From: Paenactinomyces guangxiensis
GTDB taxonomy: Bacteria > Bacillota > Bacilli > Thermoactinomycetales > Thermoactinomycetaceae
DNA length: 52,066 nt
NCBI RefSeq assembly: GCF_016055185.1
Contig: NZ_JAECVR010000024.1
Coordinates: 1 to 52,066, forward strand
Reading direction: 5' to 3'
The notes under the pieces were generated by a model. It was not told the DNA's origin. It worked only from the letters and a program-made list of their open reading frames with translations, and made no database searches. Below, piece after piece: positions 16,292 through 23,889 of this stretch. Every line of letters starts with the position of its first letter. The first letter of the stretch is position 1. Made by a program: the position numbers and the translations under genes.

Positions 16292-17630
16292 GGGCAGAGA
16301 GCTTCTTTTAATTGTGTCGTTGTTGGTGGGGACGATTTTGGTCCCCATCAATTCCACCATGATCGCAGTTGGATTGTCGGCCATCTCCGCCTATTTTCAT
16401 GAAAATTTGGCCGCTATTTCCTGGGTGGTGACCATTTACCTTATCGTCATGGCTGTGACGCAGCCGATTGCCGGAAAACTTGGTGATCTTTACGGCAACC
16501 GGCGTATCTATATGTGGGGGCTTGCGCTATTATTCCTCTCCTCAATCGCGTGCGCCTTTTCGTTTAACTTGCCCTGGTTGATCGCCTTTCGTTCGGTTCA
16601 GGCCATCGGCGGTGCCCTCGTTGCCCCAAATGCCAGTGCGATTATTCGCCACGCCGTATCCAAAGAACGGATGGCCAAAGTATTCGGACTGTTTGGGATG
16701 GGGATGGGACTGGGGGCGGCGATCGGGCCGCTGTTGGGTTCCACCTTAATCAGCCTGTGGGGATGGAAATCGATCTTTTGGGTGAATGTGCCCTTTCTCG
16801 TGTTCGCCATCGTCACCACCTGGCTGGTGTTGCCCAGGCATGATGAGCAGAAGGAGGCGTCACTCGACTGGCCGGGTTCCGTTTATCTGGCGGTCAGCTT
16901 TACCCTGCTGATCTTGTTGACCCATCCGCAAACAATCGTTCGATATATAATCATAGGAGTTTTATTTGTATTCTTCGCGATCCTGTTTGTGTACAGGGAA
17001 CTTCGTGCCAGTCACCCGCTGATTCAATTTTCGCTGTTCAAAAACAGCACTTTCACCAGTGCCAACTTATCCATTTTGCTGAGCAATTGTGTGATGTATA
17101 CCACCTTGTTGGCCATGCCGTGGATTCTGGAGTCCGACTTTCGGCTCTCCACCGGGAAGGTAGGGCTGGTCATGTTCGTTTTCTCCATCTCCATGTCTGT
17201 CGCCGGGTGGATCGGAGGTCAGTTGGCCGCCCGGTGGGGCAACCGCAAAATGATCACATTATCTTTTTTCGTATCTGTTATCGCGAGTGTCCTTTATTGG
17301 TCGCTACATTTATCGATGTCCATCCCTTATCTTCTCTTTGCACTTTTTGTAGGGGGACTGGCAGGAGGGCTTGGCAATTCTGCCATGCAGACAGCGTCCT
17401 TGCAATCAGTCAGCAAAGAATTGTCCGGAACGGCATCCGGCATTTTTTCTACATTTCGTTACTTTGGCAGCATGATTTCTTCCACGCTGGTCAGCCTGTT
17501 CGTGGGACAAACATCGTTGTTCGTTGTTTTGTTGGTGGTGTCGGCTGCCGGGATACTCGTTGCCAGGGGCGTGAAACCGGAATGGGACATTGAGCAGGCA
17601 ACACGCCTGGGGGTGAAAAAGGGGAGTTAG
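16284..17630 (+). CDS. MFS drug exporter (DHA-type, YvkA-like)
   Basis: A 448-residue transporter, mostly membrane helices. The MFS A-motif is GKLGDLYGNRRIY after helix 2, and the antiporter C-motif-like stretch GMGMGLGAAIGPLLGS is in helix 5. The start overlaps the end of the RPH-like gene by 8 bp, so the two are translationally coupled. Together with the TetR regulator it gives a resistance cassette: enzyme plus exporter under repressor control. Confidence 0.92.
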   Translation: MTRGRELLLIVSLLVGTILVPINSTMIAVGLSAISAYFHENLAAISWVVTIYLIVMAVTQPIAGKLGDLYGNRRIYMWGLALLFLSSIACAFSFNLPWLIAFRSVQAIGGALVAPNASAIIRHAVSKERMAKVFGLFGMGMGLGAAIGPLLGSTLISLWGWKSIFWVNVPFLVFAIVTTWLVLPRHDEQKEASLDWPGSVYLAVSFTLLILLTHPQTIVRYIIIGVLFVFFAILFVYRELRASHPLIQFSLFKNSTFTSANLSILLSNCVMYTTLLAMPWILESDFRLSTGKVGLVMFVFSISMSVAGWIGGQLAARWGNRKMITLSFFVSVIASVLYWSLHLSMSIPYLLFALFVGGLAGGLGNSAMQTASLQSVSKELSGTASGIFSTFRYFGSMISSTLVSLFVGQTSLFVVLLVVSAAGILVARGVKPEWDIEQATRLGVKKGS

Positions 17631-17690
17631 CACCAACCACTGGTACCGGCATATGAAAACACGGTTCTGCTAAAGGAGGTGACGGCTTTT

Positions 17691-17759
17691 TTGAAGAAGG
17701 GATGTTCTCAAAAAACGAACCATCTTGCAAGATACAAGGTGGCTTCACATGAATCTTAA
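17691..17759 (+). CDS. Possible 22-aa small ORF with a perfect ribosome site
   Basis: TTG start preceded by AAAGGAGGTGA (17672-17682), a full-length match to the anti-Shine-Dalgarno, at ideal eight-base spacing. The peptide is MKKGCSQKTNHLARYKVASH followed by ES. It lies 60 bp after the MFS gene and could be the last cistron of that transcript or a leader/regulatory peptide. Its end overlaps the convergent gene by 4 bp. The ribosome site is the only evidence. Confidence 0.4.
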   Translation: MKKGCSQKTNHLARYKVASHES

Positions 17760-18022
17760 TTGCCCAGGATTGTTTCAATTTTATCAATCATCACCCGGGC
17801 TTTGAAATAATACATATTTCTTCTGAACCTTTCCGGATCAAATTGGTCCATCAGCTCCCCCACCTGTGGATCTATTTGCTTTAATTGATTGCAAATGGGA
17901 AGCAATTCTTGTTTATAGGCTCTAAACTTTTTCCGATTGATATTTTTGGCAAGCTCCGGTCTTTCAACCAATGACTTTAACACGCGGTCCATTTTGTCTA
18001 TGGTTTTGAGGTACTGATTCAT
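17756..18022 (-). CDS. Hypothetical helical protein, about 88 aa
   Basis: A small, charged, helix-rich cytoplasmic protein (YLKTIDKMDRVLKSLVERP ... LMDQFDPERFRRNMYYFKAR) with no membrane segment or motif I recognise. The frame can extend upstream to 18115, but that part is hydrophobic and basic and looks non-coding. ATG at 18022 lacks a normal ribosome site, so the true start is unsure. It runs convergently to the resistance cassette. Confidence 0.55.
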   Translation of the reverse strand: MNQYLKTIDKMDRVLKSLVERPELAKNINRKKFRAYKQELLPICNQLKQIDPQVGELMDQFDPERFRRNMYYFKARVMIDKIETILGN

Positions 18023-18154
18023 GAGGAAGCGAATTCGGTTATTTTGCTTGATAACTATCAATACAGCGGATCTGTACAAGAAACAAACAGGTTCAGGTTC
18101 ATAGGAACTATACAATATATATGAGGATAAATACCCGGAAGATATTGCAAAAGT

Positions 18155-18183
18155 TTGTTCACATCAGGTATGATTTCTTATAA
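18155..18183 (+). promoter_or_regulatory. Candidate promoter of the MATE exporter
   Basis: TTGTTC, 17 bases, TTATAA. The predicted transcript carries about 170 nt of leader before the MATE start, including the hairpins at 18232-18288. Confidence 0.45.
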
Positions 18184-18231
18184 ATGGACAACTGGCTGAC
18201 AAACTTCTAATCTTTAGTAGAATAGATTCTG

Positions 18232-18288
18232 CCTGTTTCAATGATAAACAGGAAGTCGTCCGTGTTTCGGGCGGCTTCTTTGTGTGTT
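18232..18288 (+). promoter_or_regulatory. Tandem hairpins in the MATE leader (attenuator-like)
   Basis: Hairpin 1: CCTGTTT/AAACAGG (18232-18238, 18246-18252). Hairpin 2: GAAGTCGTCCG/CGGGCGGCTTC with G-T wobbles (18252-18262, 18268-18278), followed by TTTGTGTGTTT. Hairpin 2 and its T-rich tail look like a weak intrinsic terminator inside the leader. The same sequence is nearly identical to the end of the integrase remnant at 5731-5763, so it could instead be a decayed integrase tail. Confidence 0.4.
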
Positions 18289-18360
18289 TGGTCAACTTAT
18301 GAAATGTATCTAGGTCGTGATTGTTTTAAAAGGTTAAATACACCTAAAGGAATGAAAGAT

Positions 18361-19731
18361 ATGCATCAAACCTACTCGTTACGGGAAAAGACTCGCCAAT
18401 TTTTTGTGATCTTGCTGCCGATTCTTGTTACACAGCTCGGTCTGTATGCGATGAGCTTTTTTGATACAATCATGTCGGGTCATGCCGGTTCGCACGACCT
18501 GGCGGGTGTCGCGATTGGTGTCAGCATCTGGACTCCGGTATTTACCGGCTTAAGCGGAATCTTGCTTGCTTTGACACCCATCGTGTCTCAGCTGACCGGG
18601 GCCCGCCGGAATCACGAGGTCCCTTTTAAAGTGATACAAGCTGTTTATCTGGCACTGGCGATAGCGATTGCAGTTATTCTCTGCGGGGCGTTAGCACTCA
18701 ATCCCATTCTGGACAGAATGGGATTGGATCACCAGGTCCGCCAGATTGCAAGCCAATTTTTGATTGCCCTTTCCTTTGGGATCATTCCTCTGTTTGTATA
18801 CAATGTAATCCGTTGCTTTATTGATGCGCTTGGGCAGACAAGAGTTACGATGATGATTACCCTCATTTCCCTGCCAATTAATGTGCTTCTTAATTATCTG
18901 CTGATCTTTGGCAAGTTTGGGTTTCCGCGTCTCGGCGGTGTCGGGGCCGGCTATGCATCAGCCATTACCTATTGGTGCATCATGTTGATTGCTATTTACG
19001 TTGTTGTTCGCAGAAAACCTTTTTCAGATTATCAGGTGTTTCAGCAATTTTATCGTATTTCATTTGCTGCATGGAAAGAACAGCTTAAAATTGGAGCGCC
19101 GATTGGCTTTGCCATTTTCTTTGAAACAAGTATTTTTTCAGCGGTTACATTGCTGATGAGCCAATTTAATACGGCAACCATTGCCGCCCACCAGGCAGCT
19201 ATGAACTTTGCCTCCTTTCTGTATATGGTGCCAATAAGTATTTCAATGGCGATCACGATTGCCGTTGCCTTTGAAGTTGGTGCAAAAAGATACGATGATG
19301 CGGCCAAATACAGCTATCTCGGGATTGGTATTGCAGTGATGATGGGGCTTTTCTGCGCGGTCGGATTATTTATTTTTAATGAACAGGTGGCCTATATGTA
19401 TACGGCGGATCAAGAAGTGCTTCAGCTTACCAAGCAGTTTTTGTTGTATGCGATCCTGTTCCAGCTGTCTGACGCGGTCGCAGCGCCAATCCAAGGTGCA
19501 CTCAGGGGTTATAAAGATGTGAACGCAACCTTTATGATGGCATTTGTTTCGTACTGGGTATTGGGATTGCCGACTGGATATATACTGGCAAATGTTACGC
19601 CATATGGCGCGTTCGGCTATTGGATTGGATTGATTGCGGGACTCGCTTTTGGGGCTGTTTTTTTGTCGGGCCGCCTGGCAAGAATACAGCGTCGCCATAA
19701 AAGCCGAACCGGGCTGACATCTCAGTTATAA
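18361..19731 (+). CDS. MATE-family multidrug exporter
   Basis: A 456-residue protein with 12 membrane helices in two similar halves. It opens with LLPILVTQLGLYAMSFFDTIMSGHAGSHDLAGVA, the MatE signature (Q, F-D-T, G..S..LA), and the second half repeats it (GAPIGFAIFFETSIFSAVTLL). It exports cationic drugs with Na+ or H+. The start at 18361 is set by AAAGGA nine bases upstream; longer readings would run through the leader hairpins. Monocistronic. Confidence 0.93.
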   Translation: MHQTYSLREKTRQFFVILLPILVTQLGLYAMSFFDTIMSGHAGSHDLAGVAIGVSIWTPVFTGLSGILLALTPIVSQLTGARRNHEVPFKVIQAVYLALAIAIAVILCGALALNPILDRMGLDHQVRQIASQFLIALSFGIIPLFVYNVIRCFIDALGQTRVTMMITLISLPINVLLNYLLIFGKFGFPRLGGVGAGYASAITYWCIMLIAIYVVVRRKPFSDYQVFQQFYRISFAAWKEQLKIGAPIGFAIFFETSIFSAVTLLMSQFNTATIAAHQAAMNFASFLYMVPISISMAITIAVAFEVGAKRYDDAAKYSYLGIGIAVMMGLFCAVGLFIFNEQVAYMYTADQEVLQLTKQFLLYAILFQLSDAVAAPIQGALRGYKDVNATFMMAFVSYWVLGLPTGYILANVTPYGAFGYWIGLIAGLAFGAVFLSGRLARIQRRHKSRTGLTSQL

Positions 19732-19740
19732 ACGGTTTCT

Positions 19741-19783
19741 AATAAAAAACAGGAAGGGATTTGACAACAAATCCTCTTCCTGT
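19741..19783 (-). terminator. Terminator of the ROK kinase gene
   Basis: Long stem ACAGGAAG-GGATTTG / CAAATCC-CTTCCTGT with one bulged base (19749-19783), followed on the minus strand by TTTTTATT. It also lies just past the MATE stop but lacks a T-run on that strand. Confidence 0.8.
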
Positions 19784-19796
19784 AGGTAAAATGATT

Positions 19797-20708
19797 TTAC
19801 TCAGCCCGTTGCTGCATATAATGATAAAGTGCACCAAGCAGGTTGGCGTCGTTTTTGAAATGACACACTTCGATTACAGGTCTCACTTTGGCAAATTTCA
19901 CGCGGGATAACAACAAAGCCAGCCTTCTTTCAATCTGTTCAATAAAGTCGTCCCGAGTGCTGATTGCGCCGCCGAGAATAATTTTTTCCGGGTCATATAC
20001 ATACTGGAGATTGAAAATTCCGTGCGCCAGGGTAAGATAAAACTGGTCAACCGCCTTTTGCGCCCGCACATCTCCATCCTCTGCCATAGCCAAAATTTTT
20101 TCGCCGCTCAGTTCGTGGACGCTTAATCCTGTTTCTTTTGCCACACGGCGAACAAGTGCACCGATTGAACCAATTTTGCTCCATGTTTTACATTCAACAT
20201 TTCCATTTTCACTATGAATATCCATAATCATGTAGCCGAATTCCCCGCCGTGCAAATGTGCTCCTTTATGAATTTTGCGGTTTTTGACAACCGCTCCGCC
20301 AATTCCTGACCCTACCACAACAAACAATACATTCTGACTGTGTTTCGCTGCTCCCTTCCAGAGTTCACCAAGGGCCGCGCAGTTTGCATCATTCTCCAAC
20401 TCCACCGGGAGGCCTGTTTCACCCTCAAATACCTTTTTAAAATTAGGGCCGTGAATGCACGGAAGAGCGCTGCTTCCCCCGATCACACCGCTTTCGGAGT
20501 CAACCCCGCCCGGGCAGCTCATGGCAATCCCGGCAATTTCGTATCTTTCTTTAGCCCGGTTGATCACCGCAAGCAGGTCATCTTTAAACTTTGCAAAATC
20601 GTTTCGTTCGGATGGAAATTTTCCTTTTTCCAAAAAATCCCCTGATTCATCCATGACGGCGTGTTTGACACTGGAACCGCCAATATCAAATACCATATAG
20701 CGATTCAT
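19797..20708 (-). CDS. ROK-family sugar kinase (BglK-like)
   Basis: A 303-residue ASKHA kinase: phosphate loop MVFDIGGSSVKHAVMD, SCPGGVDSESG, LENDANCAALGELW with the catalytic Asp in NDAN, and GSGIGGAVV. The HGGEFGYM segment is present, but the zinc-finger CxCGxxGC of glucokinases and NagC-type ROK proteins is absent (ENGNVECKTWSKIGS instead). This matches the BglK/beta-glucoside kinase subgroup. It phosphorylates a hexose or a disaccharide glucoside in the cytoplasm. No sugar transporter or hydrolase is adjacent, so its substrate is open. Confidence 0.85.
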   Translation of the reverse strand: MNRYMVFDIGGSSVKHAVMDESGDFLEKGKFPSERNDFAKFKDDLLAVINRAKERYEIAGIAMSCPGGVDSESGVIGGSSALPCIHGPNFKKVFEGETGLPVELENDANCAALGELWKGAAKHSQNVLFVVVGSGIGGAVVKNRKIHKGAHLHGGEFGYMIMDIHSENGNVECKTWSKIGSIGALVRRVAKETGLSVHELSGEKILAMAEDGDVRAQKAVDQFYLTLAHGIFNLQYVYDPEKIILGGAISTRDDFIEQIERRLALLLSRVKFAKVRPVIEVCHFKNDANLLGALYHYMQQRAE

Positions 20709-20823
20709 GGTTTTTCACTCCTGACTATGAACGACGCGCTCATTTGTCCCGATATTGCCCTTGGCGTGAAGAAGCGGAACACACATCAACCGTATAACAT
20801 TCACTTGCCCATGTTCCCGATTA

Positions 20824-20832
20824 TTATACCAT
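20824..20832 (-). promoter_or_regulatory. Extended -10 promoter element of the ROK gene
   Basis: TGGTATAAT on the minus strand, an extended -10 (TGnTATAAT), about 115 bp before the ROK start; no good -35. The leader in between has no structure I can name. Confidence 0.4.
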
Positions 20833-20878
20833 TTCAAAATCACTAACCGGTAAAATCAGAACTGCTCATGCCCAACAG

Positions 20879-21442
20879 TCATTTTATATTGGATTCATGT
20901 TCATCCGTTTCATTAATGATGGCGAGCACCTGATGGTCTTCCCATCTTCCGTTTATCTTCACGTTTTTCTTTGCGATGCCTTCTTTATGAAATCCCGCTT
21001 TTTCCAATACCCTCATTGACCGTGTGTTATGTGGCATAACCCCTGCCTCGATCCGATGAAGCTTCAATTCATTAAATGCATAAGAGACTGCCAGACGGAC
21101 AGCTTCTGTCATATATCCTTTGCCGTTATGGTTTTTATCCAGATAATATCCGATAAAACAACTTTGCAAAGGTCCGCGCAATACTTCTGAAAGTGTAATA
21201 TTTCCGATTAATTCGCCGGTTTCCGCCAGATAAATGCCAAATAAGTAATATTGATCCAGATCTTTCATTTTATTGTTTTTCCTGATTCGTTCCCGTTGAC
21301 CTTCCAGTGTGTAGAAAGCATCATCACGTAACGGTGTATATGTTTGGAAAAAGTCCCGATTTCTCAATTCCAGACGCAACAACCCTTCTGCATCGGAGTC
21401 TTCAAGAATTTTTACAAAGATGTTGGTGCCTTTCATTTTCAT
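20879..21442 (-). CDS. GNAT N-acetyltransferase (RimJ/RimL type)
   Basis: A 187-residue acetyltransferase: RNRDFFQTYTP near the N-terminus, GYYLDKNHNGKGYMTEAVR (acetyl-CoA loop N-x-x-G-K-G), LHRIEAGVMPHNTRSMRVLEKAGF and GIAKKNVKINGRWEDH, all typical of RimJ/RimL/YdaF-like enzymes that acetylate N-termini of ribosomal proteins or small amines. Start 21442 is fixed by AAAGGAGG eight bases upstream. The frame runs unbroken further upstream through the leader terminator, so readthrough translation could give a longer N-terminus. It is preceded by an attenuator-like leader. Confidence 0.88.
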   Translation of the reverse strand: MKMKGTNIFVKILEDSDAEGLLRLELRNRDFFQTYTPLRDDAFYTLEGQRERIRKNNKMKDLDQYYLFGIYLAETGELIGNITLSEVLRGPLQSCFIGYYLDKNHNGKGYMTEAVRLAVSYAFNELKLHRIEAGVMPHNTRSMRVLEKAGFHKEGIAKKNVKINGRWEDHQVLAIINETDEHESNIK

Positions 21443-21470
21443 CCGGGGTTCCTCCTTTTTGGCTGTTAAT

Positions 21471-21499
21471 AAAAAAACACCACAGGCATTCCCTGTGAT
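21471..21499 (-). terminator. Leader terminator (attenuator) upstream of the GNAT gene
   Basis: Stem ATCACAGG/CCTGTGGT (8 bp with one wobble; 21492-21499 and 21479-21486), a 5-base loop, then seven T residues one base later (minus strand), located 29 bp before the GNAT start. The stem sequence repeats that of the upstream hairpin at 21521-21541, so the two can exchange partners. Confidence 0.65.
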
Positions 21500-21520
21500 G
21501 TACACACCATGATATGTAAA

Positions 21521-21541
21521 CCACAGGAAAGCGACCTGTGG
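21521..21541 (-). promoter_or_regulatory. Leader hairpin sharing arms with the GNAT attenuator
   Basis: Perfect 7-bp stem CCACAGG/CCTGTGG with a 7-base loop. Its arms are also complementary to those of the terminator downstream, so pairing of its 3' arm with the terminator's 5' arm would make an antiterminator. A further hairpin with ATCCC/GGGAT pairing lies at about 21546-21571. Confidence 0.55.
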
Positions 21542-21585
21542 CATTCGATCCCGCTTATTCCTGCTGGGATTCTAATCAAAGGATG

Positions 21586-21702
21586 TCAGGCCGCTTGCAA
21601 TCCAAATTTGGACAGACTTCTCCCGTGATCAGAATCTTGAAAGAAAACGGCAGTCGAGTACCCAATTCCTTTGGACAAAGATCCTAGTGATCTCTTTTTC
21701 AT
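21586..21702 (-). CDS. 38-aa leader ORF upstream of the GNAT gene
   Basis: ATG at 21702 with the strong ribosome site AAGGAGGG seven bases upstream. The peptide starts MKKRSLGSLSKGIGYSTAV and ends in ...LSKFGLQAA; it has no signal peptide or membrane helix. The stop is about 45 nt before the first shared-arm hairpin and 87 nt before the terminator. A well-translated short ORF ahead of alternative hairpins is the layout of ribosome-mediated attenuation, as in inducible antibiotic-resistance leaders. No homology is known to me. Confidence 0.55.
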   Translation of the reverse strand: MKKRSLGSLSKGIGYSTAVFFQDSDHGRSLSKFGLQAA

Positions 21703-21790
21703 ATGAGTACCCTCCTTCCGTTGTTTTTCATTTATAGTCTATCAATTTTGATTCTGATATACAAACGATTTTATGGTTCCCATTCCCCGG

Positions 21791-22414
21791 TCATTCAATT
21801 GTCTTTTTGATCAATTTGATCACAGTCTCAAAATATGTATTTTCATGTGAAACAAAGCTGTTTTTGCCTGCCATCCGATGCAGGGGAATTTTTTCTCCGG
21901 CCTGATTCAATTCAAACCCTGCAACCGGAATTTCTTCTTTTTCTCCTGACCATAGTTCACAAAAGGCATTGAATTCAGCTTTTACAATTCCTGAAACTTC
22001 TTCTTTTTGGAGTTTGTAATCATTGATTGTTTTTTTATACGGATATAAGAAAACGTTGCATAATTCTTTATCAATAAAGTCCTCTTGTATGATACAATCT
22101 TTGATCACACCCAAAGGGACCAGCTCGTCATACGATACATCCATGCCCAGTTCTTCTTTCACTTCCCTTATTCCGTCACCGACTGTTTCATGGGCTAATA
22201 TATGTCCGGCAACTGTAATGTCAAACAGGTTGGGAAAATCTTTTTTTAAATCACTGCGGATTTGAAAATAAATATAATCAATCCCCTTTTCTCTGCTGAC
22301 AAACCAACAATGGAATGTTTCATGCCAATACCCGATCCTGTGTACTTCCTCACGTGTAGCCACCCCTGTTTGATTGCCATGTTCATCAAAGATTTTAAGT
22401 GTTTCATTTTCCAT
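21791..22414 (-). CDS. Nudix hydrolase (isopentenyl-diphosphate-isomerase-like subgroup)
   Basis: A 207-residue Nudix protein. The Nudix box is complete: G(x5)E(x7)REVKEELGM in GHILAHETVGDGIREVKEEL. The N-terminus (EIFDEHGNQTGVATREEVH then GYWHETFHCWFV) is that of the YfcD/Idi-like Nudix subgroup. It probably hydrolyses a nucleoside-diphosphate derivative; the true IPP isomerase Cys and Glu motifs are not evident. It stands alone, with a weak ribosome site AAAGGGGAATAA. Confidence 0.85.
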   Translation of the reverse strand: MENETLKIFDEHGNQTGVATREEVHRIGYWHETFHCWFVSREKGIDYIYFQIRSDLKKDFPNLFDITVAGHILAHETVGDGIREVKEELGMDVSYDELVPLGVIKDCIIQEDFIDKELCNVFLYPYKKTINDYKLQKEEVSGIVKAEFNAFCELWSGEKEEIPVAGFELNQAGEKIPLHRMAGKNSFVSHENTYFETVIKLIKKTIE

Positions 22415-22541
22415 TATTTATTCCCCTTTGTTTTTAGAAGTTTTATCAATTGTAACATGAAGTTTTTTTTCTGATTCATCAAGCAAATGGATATAAGAAG
22501 AGAGGTTAACACGGGACAGATCAGGTTTTGACAGCGCTTGC

Positions 22542-22569
22542 AAAAAAAGAGACATCACTCCAGGATGTC
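22542..22569 (-). terminator. Terminator of the AA10 LPMO gene
   Basis: Stem GACATC/GATGTC (22551-22556, 22564-22569) with a 7-base loop, followed on the minus strand by TCTTTTTTT, 60 bp past the stop codon. Confidence 0.7.
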
Positions 22570-22631
22570 TTATTCGCCGCCAGGGAATGGGGCAAAATCG
22601 TATTACGACTTGTTTTCTGCTTCATATTCTA

Positions 22632-23333
22632 TCATTTGATGGAATTGATAGAACTTAACAGATTGATAATGCTTGGCATTTGTAACCCGAAAACCACATT
22701 GGGTTGAGCAGCGGGAGCCTGTACATTTGAAATGCTGTTAACCAGATTAACATCAATCGCCTGATAGAAAGCATTGCCGGTATCCGCAATTTCCCAGACG
22801 CCCAGAATCACATGGTAACCGGTACGGTCCGTCGGCACGTTACATGTATGAGTTACCGTGTTCGGCGGCCTTTTCCCGCCGTCGTAGTAATAGCAGAACT
22901 GTTCAAGATCGGCGCGGGCCAGTGGCTTGTCAGGGTTCCAGCCTTTCTTGGTAATGTAGTATTTCCATTCTTTTGTGCTGTGGGGTGCGGTTAGATACCA
23001 TTTAAAGGTGTTGCTGCCTCCTTGCATGGTGACTTTATGCCAGCGATCCGCCGTTTGTACGTTAAGCTCCGGGAAACGGCTGGTGCCGGCGATTTGTCCA
23101 TCCGGCGGACCGGATTGCGGGAATGATCCCGGCCCTTCTACACTCTGCGGTTCCCACTGGATCTGGCCGCAATTCTTGTTTATCCCCTGCTTGCACAAAT
23201 AAGCGCGGCTTGCCGGTGACTCAATATAACCGTGAGCAGAGGCGCTCTCGGCGAACACCAGCATACCGGCTCCAGCCAGAAGCATCACCCCGCAAGCTGC
23301 AACCATTTTGCACCAGATACTTCGCAGTGCCAT
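22632..23333 (-). CDS. Secreted lytic polysaccharide monooxygenase, AA10 (chitin-binding type)
   Basis: A 233-residue exoprotein: signal peptide 1-33 ending SASA, so the mature chain begins with His34 (HGYIESPASRAYLC). The second copper-brace ligand is His118 (WYLTAPHSTKEW), and an aromatic and Gly-rich C-terminal part (YHVILGVWEIADTGNAFYQAIDV) completes the CBP21/CBM33 fold. The enzyme cleaves crystalline chitin or cellulose oxidatively. About 35 residues follow the fold as a Pro/Asn-rich tail (NVQAPAAQPNVVFG) with no recognisable binding module. Ribosome site AAGGAGG; upstream is AT-rich. No chitinase is nearby. Confidence 0.93.
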   Translation of the reverse strand: MALRSIWCKMVAACGVMLLAGAGMLVFAESASAHGYIESPASRAYLCKQGINKNCGQIQWEPQSVEGPGSFPQSGPPDGQIAGTSRFPELNVQTADRWHKVTMQGGSNTFKWYLTAPHSTKEWKYYITKKGWNPDKPLARADLEQFCYYYDGGKRPPNTVTHTCNVPTDRTGYHVILGVWEIADTGNAFYQAIDVNLVNSISNVQAPAAQPNVVFGLQMPSIINLLSSINSIK

Positions 23334-23510
23334 TGGATCGGCCTCCTTATCTGTAAATATTAAATATTCTATATATTATCATTTTATTATATATTGGTAA
23401 AGTTGTCTAGACCTTAATACATAATGAATAGAGATGTGTATGTGGGTTGAAAGATTGATTGAAAAACATACAGAAAGGATGTGCTTTTTTCGTGAAAGTG
23501 TGTAACTAAG

Positions 23511-23708
23511 GGGGGAGGCAGAATTCTGTCTCACTCCTGATCGGCGCCATGCAAGGAAGTGGAGATGGCAGCTCTAAAAGCTGCACAAGGGGCGTAGGCA
23601 TTAGGGCAGGGAAGCGTGGGCAAGGAAGAGTTGCCTCACTTTTTCCCTTGATCCGTTTTTTCCGCTGGGTCGCTCGCCAAAAGGTCGCTCCCCAGAATTC
23701 TGCTTCCC
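23511..23708. repeat. Short inverted repeat in the gap between the LPMO and siderophore genes
   Basis: GGGGAGGCAGAATTCTG near 23511 and its near-complement CAGAATTCTGCTTCCCC near 23691 bound about 200 bp. The 23334-23889 gap otherwise holds the AT-rich LPMO promoter region, a strong hairpin (23810-23849) and no gene I can support. A small non-autonomous element is possible but unproven. Confidence 0.25.
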
Positions 23709-23809
23709 CGGTATGATTTAAGCTTTCATGCCAAGGTTGTGTCACCCCGGTTCTGAGCAAGTCGTGATCTGGTTTTCTGCTTTTTACCAACTGTCTAAAA
23801 ATGGCGTTG

Positions 23810-23849
23810 GGCAACCTACTCTTGCTGAACGTGGTTAGAGTGGGTTGCC
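23810..23849 (-). repeat. Strong hairpin downstream of the siderophore operon
   Basis: GGCAACCTACTCT pairs with AGAGTGGGTTGCC (13 bp with one wobble) across a 14-base loop, 41 bp past the last siderophore gene. There is only a delayed T-run (minus strand CAACGCCATTTTTAG), so it may be a weak terminator or mRNA 3' stabiliser. Confidence 0.4.
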
Positions 23850-23889
23850 AATGCTGTTTCGGTTGCAATTCAATCGCCGCTTAAAAACA

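Noticed and set aside
21443..21720. T-box or known riboswitch in the GNAT leader
   Set aside because: No T-box sequence, specifier loop or known aptamer core is visible; a leader ORF explains the layout better.
23511..23708. MITE-like element bounded by GGGGAGGCAGAATTCTG inverted repeats
   Set aside because: Only one short pair of repeats and no target-site duplication; kept as a low-confidence repeat only.
23506..23868. A 120-codon open frame on the minus strand after the siderophore operon
   Set aside because: No ribosome site, low-complexity and Pro-rich translation, and it crosses the strong hairpin at 23810-23849; probably chance.
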